Positions 10,088 to 18,957 of a stretch of 64,000 bases of DNA are shown in pieces. A program made the position numbers and the translations under genes. Source of the DNA: Pseudarthrobacter sulfonivorans. Its GTDB lineage: Bacteria; Actinomycetota; Actinomycetes; Actinomycetales; Micrococcaceae. Where the stretch lies: contig NZ_JANFCZ010000001.1 of the NCBI RefSeq assembly GCF_024391045.1, forward strand, positions 62,001-126,000, written 5' to 3'. The notes beneath the pieces are model-generated. The model searched no databases and was not told the origin of the DNA. It saw only the letters and a program-made list of their open reading frames with translations. Within the stretch, counting starts at the first letter, position 1, and the number at the start of each line of letters is the position of its first letter.

Positions 10088-10873
10088 TTAAGTGACCCCG
10101 TGTTGCGGTTGAAACGCCGTTTCCGCCTGCTCCCAGTGCCGCTTGAGCAACCCAGCCAGACGCTCCGGTTCGATCCGGTGCGGCGGGTCGAAATGGTGCC
10201 GGTGCGGGAACACTTCAACGTGGAAGTCCGGGAAGAAGACCCGGGAGAGCCGGGTGGCAACTTCGCCGTGGTCGTCCGGGTTGCTGAGGCCGCCGAGGGC
10301 GAAGAAAACCGGCTGGCGGAACGCAGCCAGACGTGCCCGGTCCAGGTCATAGGTTTTGAAGGTCTGCAGGAACGCCCTGATGCCCGCGGGCCGCTTGGCC
10401 ATCCACGGCGGCGGGGGATCAGGCGGCGGCGGGAGGACGACGTCGGGCTTAACTCCCAGCCTCATGAAGGCGGCCATGAACTGCTCCGGCGGGAGGGTTT
10501 CCAGCTGCTCGTACTGCTTCCAGAGCTGCGCGTGCGCGGGGCTCCAGTCCCAGTCACCGGCCCAGGCCGGTTCCAGCAGTCCCAGGCTCAGCAGCCGGTC
10601 GGGGTGTTTGGCGGCGAACGCCAGGGCCGCCGCGCCGCCACCGGAGTAGCCCACCAGATGGAAGGTCTGCCACCCGCGGGCATCGGCCTCGCGCAGCACG
10701 CCGTCGATCTCGGTGTCCAGGCTCCAGCCCTGCGGGGGAGCGTCGCCGGCGTACAGCTCCAGGTCCTTGGCCACCGCCTCGACGTGCGGCCCCAGCGCCC
10801 GGATCAGCGCACCGTAGGCGGGTTCGGCGGGGAGCACGCTCCCGGGAAGCAAGATAACCCGAATTGGTCCCAT
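10088..10873 (-). CDS. Alpha/beta hydrolase
   Basis: Soluble alpha/beta-hydrolase-fold protein of 261 residues. It opens with the beta strand IRVILLPGSVLPAE. The nucleophile elbow GYSGGG falls near residues 74-79, with Ser the likely nucleophile. A late HRHHFDPPHR segment supplies the candidate catalytic histidine. Substrate cannot be told from sequence; esterase, lactonase and haloperoxidase-like roles are all possible. It is convergent with the Mg ATPase gene, with only 17 bases between stops, and has no operon partner. Confidence 0.8.
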   Translation of the reverse strand: MGPIRVILLPGSVLPAEPAYGALIRALGPHVEAVAKDLELYAGDAPPQGWSLDTEIDGVLREADARGWQTFHLVGYSGGGAAALAFAAKHPDRLLSLGLLEPAWAGDWDWSPAHAQLWKQYEQLETLPPEQFMAAFMRLGVKPDVVLPPPPDPPPPWMAKRPAGIRAFLQTFKTYDLDRARLAAFRQPVFFALGGLSNPDDHGEVATRLSRVFFPDFHVEVFPHRHHFDPPHRIEPERLAGLLKRHWEQAETAFQPQHGVT

Positions 10874-11045
10874 GGCAGGATGCTACGCCGGTGGCCGGAA
10901 TTCGGCATGGGGCTTCCGGTACATCGCGCCGGATATTTGCCTGGCCCCGCACCGCCATTCGTTGCTGTTGGTAAATAACGCCCGGAATCTCCTGTAGTGT
11001 TGATCCTGTTGTTGTGTTTATGCAGTTGGTAGTTCAGGCAGTACG

Positions 11046-11128
11046 CGCGGTCGAAAGTCCGCGTTCTTCTGAAGTAGCGGTTTTGAACACCCCACACCGG
11101 AGGACCCGAAAGTCGGGACTTTTCCTCC
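11046..11128 (+). promoter_or_regulatory. Structured 5' leader of the cold-shock gene
   Basis: The cspA start follows a roughly 277-base gap after the hydrolase start. Two hairpins are visible: CGCGG/CCGCG at 11046-11050 and 11059-11063, and GGAGGA plus CCCGA (11099-11109) pairing with TCGGG and TCCTCC (11113-11128). Both loops carry a CGAAAGTC motif. Long structured leaders acting as thermosensors are known for enterobacterial cspA. A similar role here is inference. Confidence 0.5.
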
Positions 11129-11150
11129 ACCTTCACGAAGGACAAAAATA

Positions 11151-11354
11151 ATGGCTACTGGTACCGTCAAATGGTTTAACGCTGAAAAGGGCTTCGGCTT
11201 CATTTCCCCCGATGACTCCTCACAGGACGTTTTCGCACACTACTCTGCGATCGCTTCCTCCGGCTTCCGCTCCCTCGAAGAGAACCAGAAGGTCTCCTTC
11301 GAAACCGAGCAGGGCCCCAAGGGTCCCCAGGCCGTAAACATCCAGTCCCTCTAA
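11151..11354 (+). CDS. cspA: Cold-shock protein (CspA family)
   Basis: Single cold-shock domain of 67 residues, an OB-fold that binds single-stranded nucleic acid and acts as RNA chaperone. RNP1 is KGFGFIS (residues 15-21) and RNP2 is VFAHYSAI (near residues 30-37), where the more common form is VFVHFS. The start follows AAGGA at 11138-11142 with good spacing. The gene is monocistronic, with a long structured leader and a strong terminator just downstream. Confidence 0.97.
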   Translation: MATGTVKWFNAEKGFGFISPDDSSQDVFAHYSAIASSGFRSLEENQKVSFETEQGPKGPQAVNIQSL

Positions 11355-11392
11355 TTCCTTAGAGATTCTGGGGCCTTAGGGTTTCATATTTC

Positions 11393-11430
11393 AAATCAGG
11401 GCCGGTCTTCTGACCGGCCCTGATTTTTGT
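11393..11430 (+). terminator. Rho-independent terminator of cspA
   Basis: A perfect 15-bp stem (11393-11407 with 11412-11426) closes a TTCT loop and runs into TTTTTGTT. It lies 38 bases after the cspA stop. Because the stem is AT-flanked on both sides it may also help stop ctaD transcription arriving from the opposite strand. Confidence 0.92.
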
Positions 11431-11462
11431 TAACCCCCGCATGCCGTGGACATCTCCCGCAG

Positions 11463-13217
11463 TCAGTGGCCGGGGTCTGGATTGCGGACGTCCTTGCTGC
11501 CGATCTCGGCAGCGCCCAGGGCTGCGGCCGCCGGACTGTGCGTGGTGTCATGGTCGCGGATGGCCAACTCCGGGTGGTGCAGGTCCAGGGCTGGGCGTTC
11601 CGAGCGGATCCGCGGCAGGGACGTGAAGTTGTGGCGCGGCGGCGGGCAGGACGTGGCCCATTCCAGTGAGGCGCCGAAGCCCCAGGGGTCGTCCACTTCA
11701 ACCTTGTCGTTGCTGCGCCAGGTGATGTAAACGTTCCAGAAGAACGGAATCATCGAGGCACCCAGCAGGTACGAGGAAATGGTGGAGAACTGGTTCATCC
11801 ACGTGAAGTTGTCCTCTACCAGGTAGTCGGCATAGCGGCGCGGCATGCCCTCGACGCCCAGCCAGTGCTGGATCAGGAACGTTCCGTGGAAGCCCAGGAA
11901 CAGCATCCAGAAGTGGATCTTGCCGAGACGCTCGTTGAGCATCTTGCCCGTCCACTTCGGCCACCAGAAGTAGAAGCCGGCGAACATCGCGAACACCACG
12001 GTGCCGAAGACCACGTAGTGGAAGTGTGCCACCACGAAGTAGGTGTCCGAGACGTGGAAGTCCAGCGGCGGGGAGGCCAGGATGATGCCGGTCAGGCCGC
12101 CGAAGAGGAACGTGACCAGGAAGCCGATGCTCCACAGCATGGGCGCTTCGAAGGTCAGGGACCCCCGCCACATGGTGCCGATCCAGTTGAAGAACTTCAC
12201 CCCGGTGGGCACCGCGATCAGCATGGTCATGAACGCGAAGAACGGCAGCAGTACCGAGCCGGTGACGTACATGTGGTGGGCCCACACGGTCACGGACAGT
12301 GCGGCAATGGCGATGGTGGCGTAGACCAGGCCCTTGTAGCCGAAGATCGGTTTGCGGCTGAAGACCGGGAAGATTTCCGAGACGATGCCGAAGAACGGGA
12401 TCGCAATGATGTACACCTCGGGGTGGCCAAAGAACCAGAAGAGGTGCTGCCACAGGATCGCGCCGCCGTTCTCGGGGTCGTAGATGTGGGCGCCGAACCG
12501 ACGGTCCGCACCCATGGCAAACAGGGCAGCGGCCAGTGGCGGGAAAGCCATCAGAACCAGGATGGACGTCACCAGGATGTTCCACGTGAAGATGGGCATC
12601 CGCCACATGGTCATGCCGGGAGCACGCATGCAGATGATGGTGGTGATGAAGTTGACCGCACCCAGGATGGTGCCGAAACCGGACAGCGCCAGGCCAAAGA
12701 CCCACAGGTCACCGCCGATGCCGGGGCTGAAGGTGGTGTTATGCAAGGGCGCGTACGCAAACCAGCCGAAGGACGCGGCACCCTGCGGAGTGATAAACCC
12801 CGAAACGGCGATGGTGGAGCCGAAGAGGAAGAACCAGAATGCCAGGGCATTCAAGCGCGGGAAGGCAACGTCCGGCGCGCCGATCTGCAGCGGCATGATC
12901 ACGTTCGCAAAGCCGGCAAACAGCGGAGTGGCGAACATCAGCAGCATCATGGTGCCGTGCATGGTGAACAACTGGTTGTACTGCTCTTTGGTCTGCAGAA
13001 TCTGCATGCCCGGTTCGAACAGCTCAGCACGGATCAACAGCGCCATCACGCCGGCGAGGCAGAAGAACACAAAGGATGAGATCAGGTACATAAAGCCGAT
13101 GATCTTGTGGTCCGTGGACGTGATCCAGCGGACCACCATGGCGCCTTTGCGCCGGGGTACTGCGTCAGGGACTGCCGTTCCGGCGGTCCCGATTCGTGAT
13201 TGTCCGGTGATGGCCAT
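11463..13217 (-). CDS. ctaD: Cytochrome c oxidase subunit I (aa3 type)
   Basis: Core haem-copper oxidase subunit, reducing O2 and pumping protons in the plasma membrane. Twelve hydrophobic segments are present. Signature residues: the [10 protein letters not shown] haem ligand region, [11 protein letters not shown] with the CuB His and cross-linked Tyr, WAHHMYVTG with the two CuB histidines, and [10 protein letters not shown] with both haem-ligand histidines. Length 584 is normal for actinobacteria. GGAAGG precedes the ATG. No ctaC, ctaE or ctaF lies nearby, so this is an orphan copy, perhaps an additional ctaD paralogue in the genome. Confidence 0.95.
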   Translation of the reverse strand: MAITGQSRIGTAGTAVPDAVPRRKGAMVVRWITSTDHKIIGFMYLISSFVFFCLAGVMALLIRAELFEPGMQILQTKEQYNQLFTMHGTMMLLMFATPLFAGFANVIMPLQIGAPDVAFPRLNALAFWFFLFGSTIAVSGFITPQGAASFGWFAYAPLHNTTFSPGIGGDLWVFGLALSGFGTILGAVNFITTIICMRAPGMTMWRMPIFTWNILVTSILVLMAFPPLAAALFAMGADRRFGAHIYDPENGGAILWQHLFWFFGHPEVYIIAIPFFGIVSEIFPVFSRKPIFGYKGLVYATIAIAALSVTVWAHHMYVTGSVLLPFFAFMTMLIAVPTGVKFFNWIGTMWRGSLTFEAPMLWSIGFLVTFLFGGLTGIILASPPLDFHVSDTYFVVAHFHYVVFGTVVFAMFAGFYFWWPKWTGKMLNERLGKIHFWMLFLGFHGTFLIQHWLGVEGMPRRYADYLVEDNFTWMNQFSTISSYLLGASMIPFFWNVYITWRSNDKVEVDDPWGFGASLEWATSCPPPRHNFTSLPRIRSERPALDLHHPELAIRDHDTTHSPAAAALGAAEIGSKDVRNPDPGH

Positions 13218-13343
13218 TTTTCACCTTCCAGATACTTCTGCCCGGCACTGGTGGGCCCCCTGCACGAGCCCTAATTGCAGGCTACTCAGGAATCAGGGGA
13301 GCGGGAAGAGGCTGTGCCCGGCTCCGCCGCCGGTGGGGGGATA

Positions 13344-14078
13344 TCAGTCCAGGCCCATGGCGGTCCGGACCTCGTCCAGGATGTGGTGCATGGCGGTTTC
13401 GGCGCCGGCCGTGTCCCCGCCGGCCACGGCGGCGGCCACATCCTCGTGCGCCGTCAAAACGTGGTCCCGGGGTTTGAACGGCATCAGCCCCTGCCGGGTG
13501 CGGCTGGTCAGGACCTCGGCCACCATGCCTTCGAGCGCCATGAACATTTCATTGCCGCAACTGCGCAGCAGGAGGCAGTGAAACTCGATGTCTGCGGCCA
13601 GGAACCGTTCAAGGTCACCGGCTTGGCCCAGACGCCGGAGCTCTGATGCCAGCTCCACCAGCCGGGCGCGTTCGGCGGCGCTGGCCCGGCGGGCGGCCCC
13701 CGCAGCGGCAATGGGTTCGACGGCGATGCGCAGCTCGGTGAGGCTGCCGTACTGGACCTCGCGCGTTCCGGAAGCGAGCCGCCACCGGACGAGCTTCGGG
13801 TCAAAGACGTTCCACAACCTGCGCTCCTGCACCACGATGCCCACGCGGCGCCGCGAATAGACCATGTTCATGGACTCGAGGACCTTCATGGTGTCGCGGG
13901 CCACCGTCCGGGACACGCCGTGTTCCTGCTGTATCCCCTCCAAGGTGAGCCGGCTGCCCGGCGGAAGGCTCCCGGAGGCGATGGCAACGCCAACCGACTC
14001 CAAAACGCGGCCGGTGGGCGCAGGCTTTCCGCCGTCGTCGTCCGTGTCCTCCAGTCCGTGGCCACTGGCGATTTTCAT
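13344..14078 (-). CDS. GntR/FadR-family transcriptional regulator (gluconate operon candidate)
   Basis: FadR-subgroup GntR repressor of 244 residues. The N-terminal winged helix includes LTLEGIQQEHGVSRTVARDTMKVLESM, and the helical C-terminal FCD effector domain includes ADIEFHCLLLRSCGNEMF, with His residues that often bind metal. I chose ATG 14078, preceded by GGGGGA; the longer frame from 14165 would run through the divergent promoter region. It is divergent from gluconokinase, so regulation of gluconate use is the simplest reading. Palindromic sites lie in the shared intergenic region. Confidence 0.87.
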   Translation of the reverse strand: MKIASGHGLEDTDDDGGKPAPTGRVLESVGVAIASGSLPPGSRLTLEGIQQEHGVSRTVARDTMKVLESMNMVYSRRRVGIVVQERRLWNVFDPKLVRWRLASGTREVQYGSLTELRIAVEPIAAAGAARRASAAERARLVELASELRRLGQAGDLERFLAADIEFHCLLLRSCGNEMFMALEGMVAEVLTSRTRQGLMPFKPRDHVLTAHEDVAAAVAGGDTAGAETAMHHILDEVRTAMGLD

Positions 14079-14149
14079 AATGTCCCCCGTCGTGTGGCGC
14101 AGTGAGTGAACCCGGCGCGAAATAAAGGGATGAGCGGGCACCCGTAGAA

Positions 14150-14180
14150 GGTAGTATCTTACCAACCTAATGGTGATACC
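14150..14180. promoter_or_regulatory. Candidate GntR operators between regulator and gntK
   Basis: Two dyads lie side by side in the divergent intergenic region: GGTAGTATCTTACC at 14150-14163 (GGTA/TACC arms) and GGTGATACC at 14172-14180. Outer flanks GTAGAAGG and CCTTTCTAC extend the symmetry. The GGTA/TACC arms and spacing fit FadR-type GntR sites. Binding is inferred from position and symmetry only. Confidence 0.55.
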
Positions 14181-14213
14181 TTTCTACCCAGTCAAGCCAA
14201 TTCGGAGGCCCAC

Positions 14214-14744
14214 ATGCAGAATCCCCCCACGCACCTGGTGGTCATGGGAGTTTCCGGAACGGGCAAGTCCACCGTCGCCGCCGCCCTGTCCGGGCAGCTT
14301 GGCTGGGCCTGTGCGGAGGCGGATGAATTTCATCCCCAGGCCAACATCGAGAAGATGAGCCGGGGCATTCCGCTGCAGGACGGGGACCGCTGGCCCTGGC
14401 TCCAGGAAATCCAGGACTGGATGAGCACCCAGGCCGCCGCCGGCAAGAGCACCGTCCTGACCTGCTCCGCCCTCAAGCAGACCTACCGCCGCCTGCTTTC
14501 CGCTGCCCGCGGCCGGGTGCTTTTTATGCATCTGGACGGCGACGCCCGACTGATCGGCGAACGCATGCAGGGGCGGGCGGGCCACTTCATGCCGCCGGCG
14601 CTCCTGCCCAGCCAGCTGGCAACGCTTGAACCGCTGAGCGAGGCGGAACTGGCGGCCGGGAGCATGCGCCTGGACATTTCGCGGACCCCTGACGAACTGG
14701 TCCAGGCCGTGGTTGCAGCGCTCACGGCTTCGGCGCAACCCTAA
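14214..14744 (+). CDS. gntK: Gluconokinase
   Basis: Phosphorylates D-gluconate to 6-phosphogluconate, feeding the pentose phosphate or Entner-Doudoroff routes. The P-loop GVSGTGKST spans residues 12-20. EADEFHPQANIEKMSRGIPLQDGDRWPW is the gluconate-kinase signature region (residues 36-63), and SALKQTYRR follows. The 176-residue length matches the small GntK family. The ribosome site GGAGG (14204-14208) is strong. No gluconate permease is adjacent. The last 4 bases overlap the end of the convergent monooxygenase gene. Confidence 0.95.
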   Translation: MQNPPTHLVVMGVSGTGKSTVAAALSGQLGWACAEADEFHPQANIEKMSRGIPLQDGDRWPWLQEIQDWMSTQAAAGKSTVLTCSALKQTYRRLLSAARGRVLFMHLDGDARLIGERMQGRAGHFMPPALLPSQLATLEPLSEAELAAGSMRLDISRTPDELVQAVVAALTASAQP

Positions 14745-16009
14745 CCGCTGCCGCCGGCGATGTGTCCGGCAATGAACTCCGCGTCCGGGCCCACGCCGGG
14801 AAGGGTCGCAGACATGTGCCGGGTGAGCCAGGGCAGCCCCACGGCGTACAGCCCGGGCACCTCGGTGACGCCTCTCCTGTGACGCGGAAAATTCCATTCA
14901 TCCAGCACAGGCATGTCCAGAAAGCTGTTGTCCAGCCTGTACCCGGTGGCCCAGATGACCGAGGTGACGTTGTCCGCGCCCAGGCTCAGGCGGGCGCCCG
15001 CCTGTTCGGGGAGCCAGCTGTCCGGCGCCGGCGCTTCCGGCTCCGGCGCCTGGATGCCGGCGGCGGCGATGTAGGAGTCCGCCAGCAGCTTGAGGCGTTG
15101 CCCGAACCCGGCCTCCACCATCGCGAGGCGCTCGGGGAGGTCGTCGCTGAACAGGAGGTCGCCGCCGTCGGCCGCTTCCAGGCGCCCGTGCAGCCGCACG
15201 CCCCGGCGTCCCAGATCCCGCAGATGGATGCTGTGGCCGCCGTCGTTACCGGACAGCAGCGGGTTGCAGGCGAAGCGCGCGGCGGGCGACGGGAGGTGGT
15301 CCACCATCAGGCCGTTGATGCCATGTTCCGGGCCGTGCAGGTTGACCTGCAGGAGCCAATGGAACACATCCTGGCCCCGGTACCGCCGCGGCGCTTCCGG
15401 GCACGTGCCAACCGAGAGGTGCACCTCACGGCCGGCAGCCAGCAGATCCTCCGTGATCTGCCCGCCGGACTGGCCGGTCCCCACCACCAGCACGGCACCG
15501 GCGGGTAGTTGCCCCGGATTGCGGTAATTGTGACTGTGCAGTTGAAGGACATGAGGCGGAATGTTTCGGGCCACCGGAGGGACGCGGGGCTCCTGGAAAG
15601 CGCCGTTCGCCAGAACAACGTTCCGGGCAGACCACGCACCCTGAGCCGTCTCCACCGTGAAGCGGTTCCCGTCCCGGGCCACCCGCGTGACTTCCGTGTC
15701 CTGCTGGACGGGCGCCGCAATCCTGGCCGCATAGTTCCTGAAGTATCCGACGGCGGCGTCCCGGGGAAGGAATCCGTCCGGGTCGTTCCCTTCATAGGGC
15801 AGTCCGGGAAGACTGAGTGCGAAGTTGGGCGTGTTCAGGCAGAACGAGTCCCACCGGTCCAGCCAGGCACCGCCCAGCGTGCCGCGCCGCTCCAGAAGCA
15901 CATGCTCCACGCCGTGGTGCGTGAGCCAATAACTCATGGCAAGTCCGGCCTGGCCGGCGCCGATCACGAGCGTGTCCACCTCGCGGGGCGTGCCTGCGTT
16001 GGAGGACAT
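14741..16009 (-). CDS. FAD-dependent monooxygenase (CzcO/YUCCA-like)
   Basis: Flavin monooxygenase-like protein of 422 residues. The FAD-binding Rossmann motif is TLVIGAGQAGLAMSYWL near residues 14-30. The NADPH-binding motif is VLVVGTGQSGGQI near the middle. The WATGYRLDNSFLD segment is typical of FMO C-terminal halves, and LERRGTLGGAWLDRWDSFCLNTP fits the group often annotated as CzcO. Substrate is unknown. It follows the TfoX-like gene by 2 bases on the same strand, so the two are probably co-transcribed. It overlaps the gntK end by 4 bases. Confidence 0.85.
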   Translation of the reverse strand: MSSNAGTPREVDTLVIGAGQAGLAMSYWLTHHGVEHVLLERRGTLGGAWLDRWDSFCLNTPNFALSLPGLPYEGNDPDGFLPRDAAVGYFRNYAARIAAPVQQDTEVTRVARDGNRFTVETAQGAWSARNVVLANGAFQEPRVPPVARNIPPHVLQLHSHNYRNPGQLPAGAVLVVGTGQSGGQITEDLLAAGREVHLSVGTCPEAPRRYRGQDVFHWLLQVNLHGPEHGINGLMVDHLPSPAARFACNPLLSGNDGGHSIHLRDLGRRGVRLHGRLEAADGGDLLFSDDLPERLAMVEAGFGQRLKLLADSYIAAAGIQAPEPEAPAPDSWLPEQAGARLSLGADNVTSVIWATGYRLDNSFLDMPVLDEWNFPRHRRGVTEVPGLYAVGLPWLTRHMSATLPGVGPDAEFIAGHIAGGSG

Positions 16010-16011
16010 GG

Positions 16012-16374
16012 CTACTTCTTGGCTGCCTTCGGCGGGAGCGCCGACACGTGGGTGTAGGCCTTCTCCACCCAGGCCCGTGCCCGCGCGTCGTCGCCGTCAC
16101 CCTCGGCGTTCCATACCTCCGGCAGCCCGGTGTAGCCGCCCATCGGCCGCTCCGGCGGCCCGAACGGAACGGTCCGCTCCGAGCCCTCAAGTTCCTGTTT
16201 GTCTTCCGCGGCGAGCTTGACGCCGATGGTGGGCCCGAACAGCCCGGCAAACATGTTGCCGTTGACGAAGGCGCCAAGGTTGCCGAACATCGGTTTGATG
16301 GTCACATCCGGGTGCCCCGGCACCACGGCGCGGAACCGCTCCTTGTCCTCAGCGGTTGCCTTGGGCATGTCCAT
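16012..16374 (-). CDS. TfoX N-terminal-domain protein
   Basis: Small 120-residue protein with a TfoX/Sxy N-terminal-type domain: VTIKPMFGNLGAFVNGNMFAGLFGP (about residues 24-48), with VKLAAEDKQEL following. In gammaproteobacteria TfoX controls competence. The stand-alone actinobacterial versions have no established function and I do not infer competence. A Lys-rich end (KAAKK) closes the protein. It is upstream of the monooxygenase gene with a 2-base gap. Confidence 0.8.
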   Translation of the reverse strand: MDMPKATAEDKERFRAVVPGHPDVTIKPMFGNLGAFVNGNMFAGLFGPTIGVKLAAEDKQELEGSERTVPFGPPERPMGGYTGLPEVWNAEGDGDDARARAWVEKAYTHVSALPPKAAKK

Positions 16375-16537
16375 GCTGGTCCTCTTTCAGTCGGCGGAAT
16401 TTACGGAGGATCTGAGTGCAGGATATGCCCGCGGGGACAGCCGGTACAGGCCACCGGGAACACGGACCGCCCCGCCGTCGTTGTGCCAACGGCAGCGTGT
16501 TCCACCCGAGCGCACCACCCCGACCAAAGGACACCCC

Positions 16538-17359
16538 TTGACTCCTCGCACCATCGTGATCACCGGCGCCAGCGACGGCATTGGCGCGGCAGCCGCACGG
16601 ACACTGGCCGGAGCAGGCGACCGGGTGGTCGTCGTCGGGCGTTCTGAAGCGAAGACGCGCGCGCTCGCCAAGGAACTCAACGCAGATTACTTCGTGAGTG
16701 ACTTCGCCGAGCTCGCCCAGGTCCGCGAGCTCGCCGCGCAGCTGCGGGACAACTACGAACGGATCGACGTCCTGGCCAACAACGCGGGCGGCATCATGGG
16801 CAAGCACCATCTGACGGTGGACGGCAACGAATCCACGTTCCAAATCAACCACCTGGCCCCGTTCCTGCTCACCACCGAGCTCATTGACGTCCTGACCGCC
16901 AGCAGCGCCAAGGTCATCAACACCTCCAGCGGTGCCAACAACTTCGGCAAGATCGACCTCTTCGACCTCAACGCCGAGCACAGCTACTCCACCAACCGTG
17001 CCTACGGCACAGCCAAGCTCGCCAACATCCTCTTCACGTCCGAGTTGCACCGCCGCTTCGGCGAGCAGGGAATTACGACGGCGGCGTTCCACCCGGGCGT
17101 GGTCCGCACCAATTTCGCGGCGGACTCCACCAGCCCCATGCGGCACGCGTACAAGACGCTGCTCAACCGCTTTATGCTCACCCCGGACCAGGGCGCCGAC
17201 ACCATGCTCTGGCTCATCAACGGCACGGCCGGCACCGACTGGGTCTCCGGCGCCTATTACTACAAGCGCGCCCTCGCCAAAGCCAACGCCCAGGCGTACG
17301 ACGCCGAGCTGGCGCAGGGCCTGTGGGAGGCCAGCGAAGCGCTCGTGGCCGCCCGCTGA
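16538..17359 (+). CDS. Short-chain dehydrogenase/reductase
   Basis: Rossmann-fold NAD(P)-dependent oxidoreductase of 273 residues. It has TIVITGASDGIGAAAA (cofactor TGxxxGIG), a NNAG motif (LANNAGGIMG), the catalytic Ser-Tyr-Lys set with INTSSGANN and RAYGTAKLANILF, and the HPGVVRTNF segment. These features resemble retinol-dehydrogenase/WWOX-like SDRs. I chose the TTG at 16538 because AAAGGA lies 6 bases upstream and the protein then begins LTPRTIVITG; an ATG start would require an unrelated N-terminal extension. Substrate unknown. Its 3' end faces the palindrome at 17394. Confidence 0.85.
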   Translation: MTPRTIVITGASDGIGAAAARTLAGAGDRVVVVGRSEAKTRALAKELNADYFVSDFAELAQVRELAAQLRDNYERIDVLANNAGGIMGKHHLTVDGNESTFQINHLAPFLLTTELIDVLTASSAKVINTSSGANNFGKIDLFDLNAEHSYSTNRAYGTAKLANILFTSELHRRFGEQGITTAAFHPGVVRTNFAADSTSPMRHAYKTLLNRFMLTPDQGADTMLWLINGTAGTDWVSGAYYYKRALAKANAQAYDAELAQGLWEASEALVAAR

Positions 17360-17393
17360 GTCCTGGCAGCGCCGGTCCGCCGGCGCGTTACGG

Positions 17394-17460
17394 GCCCAAC
17401 TAACTAGCAGCACATGTCGTTGTGGGCCCTCAAAACGACACCACTGCTACTTAATTGGGC
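17394..17460. repeat. CCCAACT palindrome, subtype B, copy 1
   Basis: An imperfect inverted repeat of about 27-28 bases per arm. The left arm GCCCAACTAACTAGCAG (continuing to GTCGTT at 17421) pairs with the right arm ending CTGCTACTTAATTGGGC at 17460. It sits between the SDR stop and the broken paiB frame and supplies that frame's final stop codon (TAG on the minus strand, 17447-17449). It is related to the copy at 62779 and, more distantly, to 40588 and 41639. Confidence 0.85.
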
Positions 17461-18007
17461 CGGGGAGCTTGGGCGCAGGCCGGGCACCCCCGACGGCGCC
17501 CGCGGCTTCCGTATGGCCCCGGGCGCAAAGCCCCACGATGGCGCGCAACTGGCCGGAAATGAAGGGCGCCGGCGCATCGTCCACGCTCCATGGTTGATCA
17601 AAGCCGGCCTCGTTGACAGCGGAGAGCTGCCTGACATGATCGCCGAGCCACTCCGGATCGTCGTGGACTCCCAGGGTGCCGTACACGTGCGCCGTCGACT
17701 AGTTCCATGTGGGCACCACGTGTCTATTCTCGGCCTTCGATGCGTACCAGGACGGCGAAATATACGCGTCCGTTCCCTGAATGATGGCGAGCGCCTCCCC
17801 GATCACGGCTTCGGACCACTGCCGGTTGTTCCGGGCCACGTGCGCGTGCAGGGCGCCGTGTTCGCCCACGGACGGGTCATAGACAAACGGCAGCAGCGTG
17901 GCGAGCAGACCCTCTGAGGTCATGGTGACCAGGTTGGCCGCTTGTGGCTGGGTGAGGAGGTCCCGGACGGCGTCCGGACCGGCTGCGAAGTGGGCTGGAA
18001 TGTACAT
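17447..18007 (-). pseudogene. paiB: PaiB-like FMN-binding protein, broken by an in-frame stop
   Basis: PaiB proteins have a flavin/pyridoxamine-oxidase-like split barrel and were described as negative transcriptional regulators. The first 102 codons read MYIPAHFA through HVVPTWN, then a TAG at 17699-17701. The same frame continues without shift as STAHVYGTLGVHDDPEW, WSVDDAPAPFISGQLRAIVG. In intact relatives the position of the TAG is normally Tyr (VPTWNY), so a single TAC/TAT to TAG change is the simplest explanation. After LRAIVG the sequence diverges and ends in the palindrome, so the C-terminus also appears lost. It follows the EamA gene by 4 bases, in the same operon. Confidence 0.82.
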
Positions 18008-18011
18008 GGTG

Positions 18012-18944
18012 CTAATCCCCTAGGGCCTGGAGCGAGGATGCGGAGCGGGTGGCCAGAGCAGGCGCTGGCCTGTGACGCACCCGCACAGCGGCGCCGGCAC
18101 ACAGGATCACGGCGACGCCCCCGACGATCGTGGCCCAGGTCAGGGTCTCGCCCAGTAGGAGGCCCGCCCAGCAGATGCTCAGCACCGGCTGGACGAGCTG
18201 AATCTGGCTGACCTGCGCCATGGGTCCGATCGCCAGCCCGCGGTACCAGGCGAAGAAGCCCAGAAACATGCTGATCACGCCGAGGTAGGCGAACGCTGCC
18301 CACTGGCCGGGGGTAGCGGACGGGGGTTGCTGGGCAACGGACAGCATGGTCAGGAACAGCATGAGCGGCCATGCCAGCACCAGCGCCCAGGATACGGTCT
18401 GCCATGCGCCAAGCTCGCGGGCCAGCAGACCACCTTCCGCGTAGCCGATGGCAGCGGCCACCACCGCTCCCAGCAGCAGCACATCGGCCCAGTGCAGCTG
18501 CCCGAAACCGCCGGATTGCATGGAGGCGAAGCCGATGGCCGCCAACGCTCCCAGACCGGTGATGAGCCAGAACGCCAGCGGGGGACGTTCGCGCCCGCGG
18601 AGGACTGCCGCCGTCGCGGTCGCCGCGGGAAGCAGCGCGATCACCACCGCGCCGTGGCTTGCCGGGGTGGTGGTGAGGGCAAAGGAGGTGAGGAGGGGAA
18701 AGCCGACGACGACGCCGCCCGCCACGAGTGCCAACCGCCCCCACAGAGCGCGATGGGGCAGCCGCTGCCGGGTAAGTGCAAGGGCTGCGGCGGCGAGGAT
18801 AGCGGCAACCACCGCCCGGCCGGACCCGATGAACAACGGCGAGAGTGCGCCGACGGCCAGCCTGGTGAAGGGGACAGTGAAGGAGAACGCGGCTATTCCG
18901 AGGAGGCCCCACCAGAGCCCGGGAGCCGAAGGGGACGGTACCAC
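18012..18944 (-). CDS. EamA/DMT-family transporter
   Basis: Ten-helix drug/metabolite transporter with two EamA repeats: LWWGLLGIAAFSFTVPFTRLA opens the first and a GAVVAAAIGYAEGGLLAREL stretch the second. PVLSICWAGLLLGETL is the typical helix 9-10 loop. I prefer the GTG at 18944 (310 residues) because it lies just downstream of the minus-strand -10 in the operator. An ATG at 18983 would add 13 residues and overlap the divergent start codon. The divergent MocR regulator and downstream paiB remnant suggest a shared module; the substrate is unknown. Confidence 0.85.
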   Translation of the reverse strand: MVPSPSAPGLWWGLLGIAAFSFTVPFTRLAVGALSPLFIGSGRAVVAAILAAAALALTRQRLPHRALWGRLALVAGGVVVGFPLLTSFALTTTPASHGAVVIALLPAATATAAVLRGRERPPLAFWLITGLGALAAIGFASMQSGGFGQLHWADVLLLGAVVAAAIGYAEGGLLARELGAWQTVSWALVLAWPLMLFLTMLSVAQQPPSATPGQWAAFAYLGVISMFLGFFAWYRGLAIGPMAQVSQIQLVQPVLSICWAGLLLGETLTWATIVGGVAVILCAGAAVRVRHRPAPALATRSASSLQALGD

Positions 18945-18957
18945 TGGTCGAAAACGC

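Noticed and set aside
16012..16374. TfoX-like protein as evidence for natural competence
   Set aside because: Only the N-terminal-type domain is present and no competence genes are nearby; the link holds for gammaproteobacteria.
17414..17917. Plus-strand frame of 167 codons over the paiB remnant
   Set aside because: The minus-strand frame shows PaiB sequence on both sides of the stop; the plus frame is its mirror.
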